In this document: piece after piece, positions 37,130-45,787 of the stretch
Position numbering within the stretch: position 1 is the stretch's first letter
How the letters are laid out: each line of letters begins with the position of its first letter
Assembly: GCF_900170025.1 (NCBI RefSeq)
Contig: NZ_FWEX01000006.1
Span: forward strand, 1,263,089-1,327,088
From: Nitrospira sp. ND1
GTDB lineage: Bacteria > Nitrospirota > Nitrospiria > Nitrospirales > Nitrospiraceae
Direction: 5' to 3'
DNA: 64,000 bases
Notes under the pieces: generated by a model
What the model was told of the DNA's origin: nothing
Database searches by the model: none
What the model saw: only the letters and a program-made list of their open reading frames with translations
Program-made: the position numbers and the translations under genes

Positions 37130-38533
37130 TCAGTGAGCCCGGTGACCGGCCCCTGAAGGGGCGGCGTCATGACGGAAGGAACGATCGAGATTCACACCCT
37201 GCTTGAATCGCCGCACGATACGCTGCACTTGCGAAAAATCCTCGACGGGGTTGCCGGCCAAAGCGACAAAGCTGGCCTCGTACCCTTCGTCGAATCGCCC
37301 GATCCGACGGTCGGGAAAAATCGAAGCCGGCGTGTCCTCACACCACATCTTGAGCAGCGTCAGGTTGTCGAAGAGATGAAACCTGCCCAGCTGCATCACC
37401 TCCGCCAGCGATGTCTCGGCATGGTCGCTGCCCACCACGACGCGCACTCCCACGCGATGGAGCAACGCGATGTTGTCCTTGAGAACCTGTGACAATGATT
37501 CATCCGGCGCCGTTGCGTGATGATCGGACGGCCCGGTGGCATGCCCTTCGTAGTGCCCGTGCGGGTGATGTCCTGTCACGGAGGGCATGGCGCTTCCCGC
37601 CACAGCGGTGGTCACGACCCGCACGTGACGTTCCAAGGCCAACCGCGCATCCGCTTCCGTGAGTCGGGCGGACTCCGCATCGGCGGCACTGTTCACCAAC
37701 CATCCCGGCACATGCGCAATCTCATCGACTCCCGCACGGATCGCATGGCGAAAGTCCGCCGCCGTTTCGACATGGGCCGTCACCTGTAGCCCTGCCGCAT
37801 GGGCCTTGGCGACAATCTGTGCCACGAGTCGAGGATGCAAACCGCTTCGCTGCGGGGAATGTCCGGACTTCCCGGTCGCGTCATCGTCTTCGGAATGCAC
37901 GAGATACACTTTCAGGAAGTCAGGCCGGCCACTCGTGATCACCGGCCACTTCGTCTCCACATCGGCATCGGTGTCGAGCACGATGTACGACCGGTTCTCA
38001 AACCAGCCTCGCTCGACCGTCCCGATGGCCGGTTCGTACCGGCCCAGGCGCAACACATCCTCATACAACGCGATGGGATGGCCTCCTTGCCCCGTCAGCC
38101 CTGCGTGCGCAAAGGTCGCATCGATGCTCGTCGGTCGATTGACCGCGCCGCGAGTTTCCAGGGCGAGGTCCCGGACGTTGTTCGGATTCTTCACATAGAA
38201 CACGCCGTCCTTGAGGTACCGCTCTGCCACCGCCTGAATATTCCACGAACCTTCCACGTTATGATTGTGCGCTTCACCGAACGGCGGCACGACGAACAGG
38301 CCGGAGAGATCCACCGTCTCGACTCGCCCCTGCGGCGGGGTGCGGGTCAAACGTCCCTGGACTGAATACCAAGTGGCCGCCTGAAACCCTTTCCCGTCGA
38401 ACCATCGGCCGTTGGTGAAGGCATAGGAATCGCTCCCGGACGGCCCGGTCTGCTGCGAGGCCTTCGACGATAGGCCCGTCCCTCCCGCGCAACCGGCCAG
38501 CAGACACACCAGACACAACAGAATGCGATGCAT
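37130..38533 (-). CDS. Metal-dependent amidohydrolase lipoprotein with His-rich loop
   Basis: 467 aa from ATG 38533 (GAGAGGACCT upstream). Leader LCLVCLLAGCAGG is a clear lipobox, predicting a lipid-anchored envelope protein. Amidohydrolase signatures: HNHN (metal ligands), Lys in FLKVYLVHSED, TAHVETAADFRHA, DEIAHV and VGSDHAETS. A His-rich insert sits near residues 325-350 (TGHHPHGHYEGHATGPSDHHATAP), which could bind metal. Substrate unknown. It follows the HTH gene by 73 bp and precedes the FecA-like receptor. Confidence 0.85.
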   Translation of the reverse strand: MHRILLCLVCLLAGCAGGTGLSSKASQQTGPSGSDSYAFTNGRWFDGKGFQAATWYSVQGRLTRTPPQGRVETVDLSGLFVVPPFGEAHNHNVEGSWNIQAVAERYLKDGVFYVKNPNNVRDLALETRGAVNRPTSIDATFAHAGLTGQGGHPIALYEDVLRLGRYEPAIGTVERGWFENRSYIVLDTDADVETKWPVITSGRPDFLKVYLVHSEDDDATGKSGHSPQRSGLHPRLVAQIVAKAHAAGLQVTAHVETAADFRHAIRAGVDEIAHVPGWLVNSAADAESARLTEADARLALERHVRVVTTAVAGSAMPSVTGHHPHGHYEGHATGPSDHHATAPDESLSQVLKDNIALLHRVGVRVVVGSDHAETSLAEVMQLGRFHLFDNLTLLKMWCEDTPASIFPDRRIGRFDEGYEASFVALAGNPVEDFSQVQRIVRRFKQGVNLDRSFRHDAAPSGAGHRAH

Positions 38534-38606
38534 AGGTCCTCTCACTCGCGCACACAAGCCCGCATCGACCTCTCACGGGCCGGGTGCAGCCTTTGCGAGA
38601 CACGCA

Positions 38607-38801
38607 TCAGACGGTCAGGTTCATTTCCTGCGTCTTATTGTTTTGCACCAGGCGTTCCAGCGACGTGCGGAACACCCTGAGGCTGCCGCGCCCGATCTTG
38701 GTGCCTTCCAACCGCCCTTCTTCCACCCACCGATAAATCGTCCAGCGGCTCACGGCCAACACATCCGCCGCCTCACCGACCCGCAAGAGTTGCTTGTTCA
38801 T
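38607..38801 (-). CDS. Excisionase-type helix-turn-helix DNA-binding protein
   Basis: 64 aa from ATG 38801 (AAGGAG upstream); the longer ORF start at 38858 lacks support. HTH core LLRVGEAADVLAVSRWTIYRWVEEGRLEGTKIGRGSLRVFR is closely related to the protein at 11.9-12.2 kb. It sits inside the receptor-amidohydrolase run (61 bp after the receptor). No integrase nearby; a role in controlling the island is possible but inferred. Confidence 0.82.
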   Translation of the reverse strand: MNKQLLRVGEAADVLAVSRWTIYRWVEEGRLEGTKIGRGSLRVFRTSLERLVQNNKTQEMNLTV

Positions 38802-38862
38802 GGCAATCTCCTTGTTAAGCGCGCGAGCGGCCTCGCATCCGGGCACCGCTCGCGCCACGTGG

Positions 38863-41187
38863 TTAAAACAATCCCAACGTCACCCCGGCATAAAACGACC
38901 GGCCATACCCGGCAAAGAACAACGTCTTGTTCGCATCCGCCGTGCTATCGGCCACCACGTTGCCGGAGGCCGCATATTTCTTGTCCGCAATATTGTCGAT
39001 CTCAGCAAAGAACTTCGCGAAGCGGATCCACTTGTTATTGTGGAACTCGAAGTTCTTATGGATATTCAGGTTGGCGATGACATAGGCAGGGATGCCTACC
39101 GTGTTGTTGTTGTTCAAGAAGTAACTATTCATATAGTTGACTTCCACCCAACCGCCCCACCCGCTGGCGGCATGATCGTAGGACTCCTTGAAATTGATGG
39201 TGTCCGTCGGCACGTTCGGCACCGCCTTGCCGTCCCGCACGAATGCCGTCGGAATCCCGCCGGCCAGGAATTGATCGCTAAAATTGATGTACCGGGCGTC
39301 GATATGCGTGTAGGCACCGGAGAGCCGCAACCCGTCCAATGGACGCCAGTCGTAGAACAACTCAATGCCCCGATACTGCGACGAGTCCGCGTTGATCGCG
39401 GCCTGGCCGCCGGTATTGGACACGACCTGGGTGATGATTTCGTCTTTGACGAACGTGACGAAGCCGACCAACTGCACCGTCAAGGTCTTGTGCAGCCGGG
39501 ACTCGGTGCCGATTTCGACGTTGAGGTTTTTCTGCGGCTTCAGATCGAAGTTGGTTCCGGCAAGACCCGTAAAGGGATTGGTCAACAGATTGCCAAACCC
39601 CGGAATGGCATACCCGGTGGAAGCGCGCACCCAATGGCGATACCCATCGGCCGGCTTCCAGCTGACCGACAGTTCCGGCGCCCAGTTGCTGAAGCTTCGT
39701 TCGGCTCCGGACCGGCCACTCACCGCCCCAGCCGTGTAGTTGATCGTCTGCACGCTCAACTGCGATTGCTCGAACCCGAGGCCTGCGGCCAGGGTCCACT
39801 TCGGAACAAATTCTAATTCTTCTCGAAACCGTCCGCCGATGTTCCGGATCGTCCCGCGGCTGTTCTGTGCCAATGTGCCGCGCGTACCGAAAAAGTCCTG
39901 GAGGTTATTGAAGGTCTGCCCTTCCTGCTCCATCTGATTCACAAAAAATCCGACGTAACTGCGCAAGGGCATGTCGAACAGCCGCCCGTCATGACGTAGA
40001 TCGGTGTAGTGTTTGTAGTTCGGATTGATGTTGTCGCTGATCTGCGTGAAGGTCTGATTGATGTCCTTCACGTCGTAGTCGGCTTCCATCGTCAAGACGG
40101 TGTTGGCATCGATCTGCCGTTCATACATTCCACCGATGATATTCCGCCGGTCCAATCGACGCTGGCCCAAGAGCACGGCATTCGTGGCATTGTTGATCCC
40201 GCCGGCTTGCCGGTGGTCGGCATCGAACTGCGACAGCGTCAGCCGCGTCGGCACCCGCGAGTCCAGCCAGTTCGTAATCGCCTTGAAATACAGGTTCTGC
40301 TTGTCGTCCACCTTCACGCGAAAATTAAAATTCATCGTTTGCGTGCTGTAGTCGCTGTGGCGAATGAATCCGTCCTCGGCGACGTGACTGCCGAAGAGCG
40401 AGATGTCCACATTGTCGAATTGCTGGCCGACGGCGAATCCGTATTTCTGATAGCCGTAGGACCCGCCGCTGATGAAACTCTCCATCCCGTTGATGTCACT
40501 GCCACGCCTCGTACGGAAGTGCACCATGCCGCCCAGTGCGTAGTTGTCGTAGAGAGAGGAAGACGCGCCTCGCGTGACTTCGACGCTCCGCATAAACCAG
40601 GGATCGTGGATATCCAGACGGGACAATCCATCGGATTGCGTTTGAATGAATCCGTCTTCGTACATTTTGATCTCACGCACCGCAAACGAGGTTTTGACGC
40701 CCGAGCCACGGATCGAAATACTGAAATCCCTCGGTCCGTTGGCCTGTCGCAGGATCACGCCGGGGAGCGACTCCATCGACTCACGAAGCGTCCTGGTCGG
40801 CTGCGATTCGGTTTCCGACTGCTCCGTCGCCGACAGCGTGATCCCTTCCGGACGCCGCTGCACCCGGTCGCTCACGATGCTGACATCGGCCAGTTCAAAT
40901 TGCGGAATCGCTTCGGCGGCTTTTCCTTCCGACGGCTCCTGCACCACCGACGGCTGTACCGGCGCGGCGGTCGCGCCACCTGCAGGCGCCTGTCGGAGTT
41001 CCTCCAGTTCATGAAGAATTTTCTGTAGCTGATCCCTCAAGTCCCGCTCCCGCGCGCTTTTTTCAACGACCGCGCCGGCCGCCGCTTCCTCCTGCGCAAG
41101 TGCGCGGGAGGCTGTGAACGGCAGTGCCACTACCAGGGTGAACAGCAGAATGAATTGAATTTGAGATGAATTCCGACGGGCCCACAT
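38863..41187 (-). CDS. TonB-dependent receptor with N-terminal periplasmic coiled coil
   Basis: 774 aa from ATG 41187 (GGGAGGACG upstream). Signal peptide (about 1-31), coiled coil (about 40-70, ARERDLRDQLQKILHELEEL), linker, plug (ESQPTRTLRESMESLPGVILR, FSISIRGSGVKTSFAVREIKMYEDGF, VEVTRGASSSLYDNYALGGMVHFRTRRG), barrel ending VTLGLF. Full-length paralog of the receptor at 29.8-32.1 kb and the intact counterpart of the truncated gene at 43.5-43.8 kb. Preceded by RxPP B2. Confidence 0.92.
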   Translation of the reverse strand: MWARRNSSQIQFILLFTLVVALPFTASRALAQEEAAAGAVVEKSARERDLRDQLQKILHELEELRQAPAGGATAAPVQPSVVQEPSEGKAAEAIPQFELADVSIVSDRVQRRPEGITLSATEQSETESQPTRTLRESMESLPGVILRQANGPRDFSISIRGSGVKTSFAVREIKMYEDGFIQTQSDGLSRLDIHDPWFMRSVEVTRGASSSLYDNYALGGMVHFRTRRGSDINGMESFISGGSYGYQKYGFAVGQQFDNVDISLFGSHVAEDGFIRHSDYSTQTMNFNFRVKVDDKQNLYFKAITNWLDSRVPTRLTLSQFDADHRQAGGINNATNAVLLGQRRLDRRNIIGGMYERQIDANTVLTMEADYDVKDINQTFTQISDNINPNYKHYTDLRHDGRLFDMPLRSYVGFFVNQMEQEGQTFNNLQDFFGTRGTLAQNSRGTIRNIGGRFREELEFVPKWTLAAGLGFEQSQLSVQTINYTAGAVSGRSGAERSFSNWAPELSVSWKPADGYRHWVRASTGYAIPGFGNLLTNPFTGLAGTNFDLKPQKNLNVEIGTESRLHKTLTVQLVGFVTFVKDEIITQVVSNTGGQAAINADSSQYRGIELFYDWRPLDGLRLSGAYTHIDARYINFSDQFLAGGIPTAFVRDGKAVPNVPTDTINFKESYDHAASGWGGWVEVNYMNSYFLNNNNTVGIPAYVIANLNIHKNFEFHNNKWIRFAKFFAEIDNIADKKYAASGNVVADSTADANKTLFFAGYGRSFYAGVTLGLF

Positions 41188-41296
41188 ACACGTCCTCCCG
41201 GCACAACTGTGCACACGACAGCAGAGACATACCCTTCCCGCCCCTGTCTGGCCGGACGAGAAAAGCTGCTAGAACACCTAGCGATCTGAAATGGAA

Positions 41297-41617
41297 TTAC
41301 GATTGAACGGGCGGCGCGCGAGAGGCGGCGTGGAAGCCCGCGCCGCCGGCGATGACGGTATGATCGCGCTCGACAAACAGCGCGACCACAAGGAACGGAT
41401 GAAGCACCAGTGCGGACGCCGCAGCATCCGACGTGGGATTGGCCTGACAAGCCCAATTACAGAAACTGGAGTGAGAGACCGTTCCGCCATGATGATGGCC
41501 GGCCGACATGGGGTCGGCATGGTCGAAGGCGCAGGCCATGGAGAACGCCGCCAGGACCAGATAGATCCCCGCAAGTGCGGCCGCGAGTCCGACGGAGGGT
41601 GTCTTGAGACGGCTCAT
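41297..41617 (-). CDS. RxPP small exported Cys/His protein, type B (B2)
   Basis: 106 aa from ATG 41617. Hydrophobic N-terminus (AAALAGIYLVLAAFSMACA), a His-rich stretch (DHADPMSAGHHHGG), SFCNWACQ and a C-terminal SRAPP. Its ATG overlaps the stop codon of the TlpA gene (ATGA), so translation is coupled. It precedes the coiled-coil receptor gene by 110 bp. Same family as the proteins at 12.6, 32.2 and 47.2 kb. Confidence 0.62.
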   Translation of the reverse strand: MSRLKTPSVGLAAALAGIYLVLAAFSMACAFDHADPMSAGHHHGGTVSHSSFCNWACQANPTSDAAASALVLHPFLVVALFVERDHTVIAGGAGFHAASRAPPVQS

Positions 41618-42159
41618 GGCATCAGCCCCTGCAACGCCTGCACCGCCTTGGGCGCATCCCACTCACGCGGTCCGACAGCGCGGCCCAGCAAGGCCCCCTG
41701 CCGGTCGATGAACACCGTGGTCGGCAAGGCCCGCACCAGATAGGCTTGCGAGACATCCTGCTGCTCGTCGAACAACACGGGGAGTTGCACGTTGAGATTA
41801 GCCAGGAACTGCTTGATGCCGGCGCGCTGCAAGTCGGTCGTGATGGTCAGCAACACGAAGCGGTCGGGGTCCAGCTGCCGTCGCAGACGCTCAAAGGCCG
41901 GCATTTCTTCTTTGCAGGGCCCGCACCAGGTGGCCCAGAAATTCACCACGACGACTTTCCCCTTCAAGTCCGCGAGTTGCACCGACCGGCCATCCAGCGA
42001 CTGTAGCTCAAAGGCCGCAGCGGCAGTGCCCGGTGCAACCCGCGCGATTTTCAACGCGGCGAAAGGATCATCCGCCCATACAGGACCGGCCGTCGTGCTC
42101 AGCACAACCGCCAGCATGAGGCCTCTCAACAATCCCGTCGGCATCATCGTTCCAATCAC
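41614..42159 (-). CDS. TlpA/ResA-type exported thioredoxin
   Basis: 181 aa from GTG 42159 (177 aa if ATG 42147 is used). Signal peptide, then a TlpA-like thioredoxin domain: FELQSLDGRSVQLADLKGKVVVVNFWATWCGPCKEEMPAF with WCGPC active site, and the cis-Pro loop LPTTVFIDRQG. Periplasmic thiol reductase, probably keeping Cys residues of neighbouring exported proteins reduced (inferred). It lies 12 bp after the BNR protein gene and overlaps the RxPP B2 start. Confidence 0.9.
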   Translation of the reverse strand: MIGTMMPTGLLRGLMLAVVLSTTAGPVWADDPFAALKIARVAPGTAAAAFELQSLDGRSVQLADLKGKVVVVNFWATWCGPCKEEMPAFERLRRQLDPDRFVLLTITTDLQRAGIKQFLANLNVQLPVLFDEQQDVSQAYLVRALPTTVFIDRQGALLGRAVGPREWDAPKAVQALQGLMP

Positions 42160-42171
42160 AAACCCACCCAG

Positions 42172-43449
42172 CTAACGCACCGGTTCAGCCGCCACCTTCA
42201 CCGAAGGCACCTTCACGGTCTGCATCACAATTTTATGACCTGGCATGCCATGCTCCATCCAGGCCAAGGCAAACAGGCCCTGACTATTCACCGCCACGAC
42301 CGGAGTCTGGCTTTTTTTCTCGTTTACCTTGTGCGGCGCCGTAAACGTTGCCCCACGATCCATCGAGACGCTCATCACCACATCCCGCTTGACCGGAGCC
42401 TGCTCCTCCCACACCACCACGATCCGTCCTTCGGGATCGACCGCAATCTGCGGATGGTCGGGAAAGGTGTTTTTCGAGACGTTCAACTTCCGCTTTTCAG
42501 AAAAACTCTTCCCCCGATCGTCCGAATAGGCGATGTAGACGGCGGGGATTTCGTCCGTTCCTTCGGTGTACCAGACGACGTAGAGACGACCCTGACGGTC
42601 CACACCCATCGAGGCCGGACGATGCGGGCAGGCCGGGAACACCCATCGATCATGCCCCACGATCACGGGCGCCTCGAAGGTCTCCCCGTGGTCCGTCGAA
42701 CGGGCGACCACAGTTTCACGAACATTGCCTTCAAAAATCTTGCGCCAAGCTACGTAGACCATGCCCTCAGGACCACTCGTCACCGCCGTGCGGCAGCAGA
42801 CACAGGTACCCTCGTCCACCTTGAGATTCCTGGTGATCGTCGCGCCACGGTCCAACGAACGGGCCACGTAGGTACCCGGCTCCTTCTTTCCTTCACGCCC
42901 GTCGATCCAGGAGAGGTGCAACCGTCCATCCGCATCACGATGCAACGCATCGAAGGTATGTTGAATGACCCCCGGATCGTCGTTCACCGCGACGGAGGGC
43001 TGAAACGTCTTGCCCCCATCGATCGAGCGGCTCAATCGCAATTCCGTCGCGAAGGGCTGTTGCGGCGTGGCTTTCGGATGGGCCAGGCCCCAGGTGACAA
43101 ACACGTCTTCCCCCTGCACAACCAGCGCCGGCGCTTCCTGGCGCCAATAGGGCACGTCCTCCGGGCGGTTGATGCGCACCGGCACTCCCATCGGCCCGCC
43201 TGCCTCCGCGCTGCGGGCGTACAGAACCGACCGCACATCCTTCTCCTCTTCCATCCAGGCCAAGGAGACTTGCCCCTGCTCATCCACCTGCACGGACGGA
43301 CCCACCAGGCTCTTCACCTTGTGTTCGGTCACAAACTTCTGGCTGAGTTCGAAGGGAACGGCCGACTCCGCCTGCGCGGCCGCAATAGGGATCGCCGCAG
43401 CGAGGCACAGGGCCAACAGACCGCCCAGGCTTGTTTCAGACTGTCCCAT
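42172..43449 (-). CDS. BNR/Asp-box propeller protein with Cys motifs (copy 1)
   Basis: 425 aa from ATG 43449 (GGAAAGGG upstream). Signal peptide, then a six-bladed-like propeller with Asp-box repeats (SIDGGKTF, SLDRGATI, STDHGETF, SDDRGKSF, SMDRGATF). Automated annotation would call it sialidase, but no sialidase active-site Arg triad is recognised. Conserved EGTCVCCR and FPACPHR motifs are shared with the paralog at 45.8-47.1 kb and may bind metal or heme. It sits between the truncated receptor gene and the TlpA gene in one run. Confidence 0.82.
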   Translation of the reverse strand: MGQSETSLGGLLALCLAAAIPIAAAQAESAVPFELSQKFVTEHKVKSLVGPSVQVDEQGQVSLAWMEEEKDVRSVLYARSAEAGGPMGVPVRINRPEDVPYWRQEAPALVVQGEDVFVTWGLAHPKATPQQPFATELRLSRSIDGGKTFQPSVAVNDDPGVIQHTFDALHRDADGRLHLSWIDGREGKKEPGTYVARSLDRGATITRNLKVDEGTCVCCRTAVTSGPEGMVYVAWRKIFEGNVRETVVARSTDHGETFEAPVIVGHDRWVFPACPHRPASMGVDRQGRLYVVWYTEGTDEIPAVYIAYSDDRGKSFSEKRKLNVSKNTFPDHPQIAVDPEGRIVVVWEEQAPVKRDVVMSVSMDRGATFTAPHKVNEKKSQTPVVAVNSQGLFALAWMEHGMPGHKIVMQTVKVPSVKVAAEPVR

Positions 43450-43471
43450 CACTGCCCTTTCCTTCCCACAT

Positions 43472-43840
43472 TCATTTTCCGGCTCCTCTGATGGAGAGAT
43501 CGACGGATCGTCCCTCTGCTCCCGGAGACGACGCAACCCCCGGAACCGACTCCATGGATTCTTTCAGCGTCCGCGTGGGCTGGTTGCTCAGTTCGGTCCT
43601 CGGCACCGACGAGCGGCTGACCCCGTCCGGCTGCTGTTTCAATTGATTCAATTCCCGCTCAATGCGCTCCCGATGCTTCTGAAGTTCCTCGATCCGCTGA
43701 GCCCGAGCAGAATCGGAACCGACGGCCTGCCCATCTCCAGCCCACACACAGCCCGCGGCAATCCACCAGGCCGCGAGAATCCCCGCACAGACAAGAATCG
43801 GGAAACCGACCGGTCGCAGATCTTTGCTTACTCTATCCAT
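43472..43840 (-). CDS. Truncated TonB-receptor N-terminus: signal peptide, coiled coil and plug start only
   Basis: 122 aa. Signal peptide (about 1-34), coiled coil (AQRIEELQKHRERIERELNQL), then SNQPTRTLKESMESVPGVAS and VDLSIRGAGK followed by a stop. This matches the start of the two coiled-coil receptors (ESQPTRTLRESMESLPGV... SISIRGSGVKT) but ends where their plug continues. No barrel follows; the next gene begins 22 bp later. Either a deletion relic or a small coiled-coil periplasmic protein still expressed between tonB and the BNR gene. Confidence 0.65.
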   Translation of the reverse strand: MDRVSKDLRPVGFPILVCAGILAAWWIAAGCVWAGDGQAVGSDSARAQRIEELQKHRERIERELNQLKQQPDGVSRSSVPRTELSNQPTRTLKESMESVPGVASSPGAEGRSVDLSIRGAGK

Positions 43841-43906
43841 GATCAGCGACTTACTCTTTCCCGGACGGTCCGCAGGATGGTCAACATGGTCATCCAGCGA
43901 GGCGGC

Positions 43907-45049
43907 CTAGCGATTCAAACTGTAACTGACCGGCAGATGCAGCACGACCATCGGCGCCGTCAACTCGTGCTTCATATGCAGAGGACAGGCGCGCCGCACC
44001 GCTTCCATCGCCGCCTGATCCAACGACTCATGCCCTGAACTTTTCACCACCTCGACGTCTTTGAGTTGGCCGTCCTGGCGGATCGAGACCTTCAAGACGA
44101 CTTTGCCTTCCCAGCCGTTCAAGCGCGCGGTGCTGGGATAATGCCGGAGTTCGATGATGCGGCGATGCAGCGATTCGGCCAACCAGCCATAATCGGCTTT
44201 GGTGGCGGGCCTCGGCGTCGCCACGCGCGCCACGACTTGATGTTCTTGTAACGTCGCTGGATCCGGCTGCGCTGCCGCCACTGGCGCGGGGACGGCAGCG
44301 ACCGGGGCCGTCGGGGCAGGAGGGGCAGGCGCCGGCTCACTGACGGACGCGACGGCCTCCACGGCCGGAGCGGGACTCGCCGGGGCCGGTTCAGCCGCCG
44401 GAGCAGCGTGCACGACCGGCGCACTCGCCGTAACAACCGGTTCAGGCCTCGTCTCCATCACCGTCGGCTCGCTGATCACCGCCTGGGCCTGATAGGTCTG
44501 AGCCGTTGCAGGCGCCGCCTCCACAATCGTCTGCTCGACGGCCGCAGCAGTTTCCCGTACCACCTCAGCCGGCATCGCCGCTTGCATCAACGGCTCCGTT
44601 TTTTGAACCTCTTGCGGCTCGATGGGCTTGGCTTGCACCTGCACCACTTCCCTGGTCGGCTGAATCTGTTCTTGAGGACGAACCGTTTCGACGACCGGCT
44701 GCACCTCACGTTGGATCGCCTGCGGCACGACCCGCGTTTCCACCTGACGTTGCACCGGCTGAGGCGGCGGTGGCACGGCACGTACCGGCTCAGGTCGCGG
44801 CTTCACCGGAGTCGGAACGGGAGGCTGCACCTGCGGCACCGGAGCCGGCTCTTCCTGGCGCACCACTTCACGCGGAGCCTCGACCAGCGCCACATCCCAT
44901 TTGAACGGCTCTTTCTCCACCACCATGGCCATTTTCGGCATCAGCCCGAATGCCGCCAGCGCGAGGCAGGCATGCAACAGGAGCGATGCTCCCCACCCTG
45001 TCATCGACCGCTTCGGTTGCCACGATTGCGCCACGAGCACATTCTCCAT
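43907..45049 (-). CDS. tonB: TonB energy-transducing protein
   Basis: 380 aa, longer than typical TonB. N-terminal TM (SLLLHACLALAAFGLMP, about 22-38) with the conserved His, then a very long Pro/Glu/Val/Ala-rich periplasmic spanner (about 55-285). The TonB C-terminal domain follows (about 290-380, YGWLAESLHRRIIELRHYPSTARLNGWEGKV and later VVKSSGHESLDQAAMEAVRRA). It couples ExbBD to the receptors of this island. It follows the small exported gene by 34 bp. Confidence 0.93.
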   Translation of the reverse strand: MENVLVAQSWQPKRSMTGWGASLLLHACLALAAFGLMPKMAMVVEKEPFKWDVALVEAPREVVRQEEPAPVPQVQPPVPTPVKPRPEPVRAVPPPPQPVQRQVETRVVPQAIQREVQPVVETVRPQEQIQPTREVVQVQAKPIEPQEVQKTEPLMQAAMPAEVVRETAAAVEQTIVEAAPATAQTYQAQAVISEPTVMETRPEPVVTASAPVVHAAPAAEPAPASPAPAVEAVASVSEPAPAPPAPTAPVAAVPAPVAAAQPDPATLQEHQVVARVATPRPATKADYGWLAESLHRRIIELRHYPSTARLNGWEGKVVLKVSIRQDGQLKDVEVVKSSGHESLDQAAMEAVRRACPLHMKHELTAPMVVLHLPVSYSLNR

Positions 45050-45083
45050 GGGACACTTCCTTTCGAAACGAGACGGTCCGCCC

Positions 45084-45542
45084 TTACTTGAACATCACCT
45101 TGGATACAGACCCGATCGGCACCTCGACCTGGCCGAAATCCGACTCGCCCTTGAAGCTGCCGCTGACGGCAGGCGTAAATTCCCCGTTCTTGCCGTTCGT
45201 TAAGGTCACCGTCATGGCCGGCGCAGTCTTGTCGGCACCGGGCTTGATCTCAATCTGCTTGATCTGGTCGAACTTGATATTGACCGTCGCCGTGCCGCGC
45301 TTGGCCGGCAGGTGCCGCAACTCATGCGGGACGAACGAGGTCTCACTCATTTTTTCTTCCCAATAGAAGATGCCGTTCTTCAACTCGGTCTCGACCCCCT
45401 GCTGGTCGGTCACGGCAATGGTGAACGACTTCTCCGCCTTTCCATCGGCGGCGGACACGCCCGGCGCCCACAGTATGATCGCCAATCCCACCAACCCGTA
45501 CAGCCCCATCCGTCCCACCCGCTGATTCACCTGCGTCCTCAT
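45084..45542 (-). CDS. Exported protein of unknown function
   Basis: 152 aa with a signal peptide (about 1-32). The mature part is a compact beta-rich domain (SFTIAVTDQQGVETELKNGIFYWEEK, RGTATVNIKFDQIKQIEI, MTVTLTNGKNGEF, GQVEVPIGSVSKVMF). No family recognised. First gene of the run leading to tonB; a repeat element (about 45561-45686) lies just upstream. Confidence 0.7.
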   Translation of the reverse strand: MRTQVNQRVGRMGLYGLVGLAIILWAPGVSAADGKAEKSFTIAVTDQQGVETELKNGIFYWEEKMSETSFVPHELRHLPAKRGTATVNIKFDQIKQIEIKPGADKTAPAMTVTLTNGKNGEFTPAVSGSFKGESDFGQVEVPIGSVSKVMFK

Positions 45543-45560
45543 GACTCCTCCCCTTGCTCC

Positions 45561-45686
45561 TGCGGAATACTGAAAAAGTCCGTCAACTTTGTTCTCGCTG
45601 CGTTCAGAGGCTCACCGTGCGGGAACAGTACGCTTCGCCCCTTCGCTTGCTGCGGCCTTGCTGGACGGCCTTTGTGAGCATCCTGC
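45561..45686. repeat. Dispersed ~125-bp repeat, copy 2 (inverted relative to copy 1)
   Basis: Reverse complement shares GGCCGTCCAGCAAGGCCGCA, GCGAAGGGGCGAA, CGGTGAGCC and GACGGACTTTTTC with 11135-11259. Ends have diverged (TGCGGAATACTG on one side, GCATCCTGC on the other). Lies between the BNR copy 2 stop and the small exported gene. Confidence 0.7.
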
Positions 45687-45787
45687 AAATTATCCGGTCG
45701 TGGTCGTCGCACTTCAGATAACGACGGCTATTGAACGAACCCCGAGTGTTTCCGCAACCTGCTACAAATAGGAATCGCCGGACCGCG

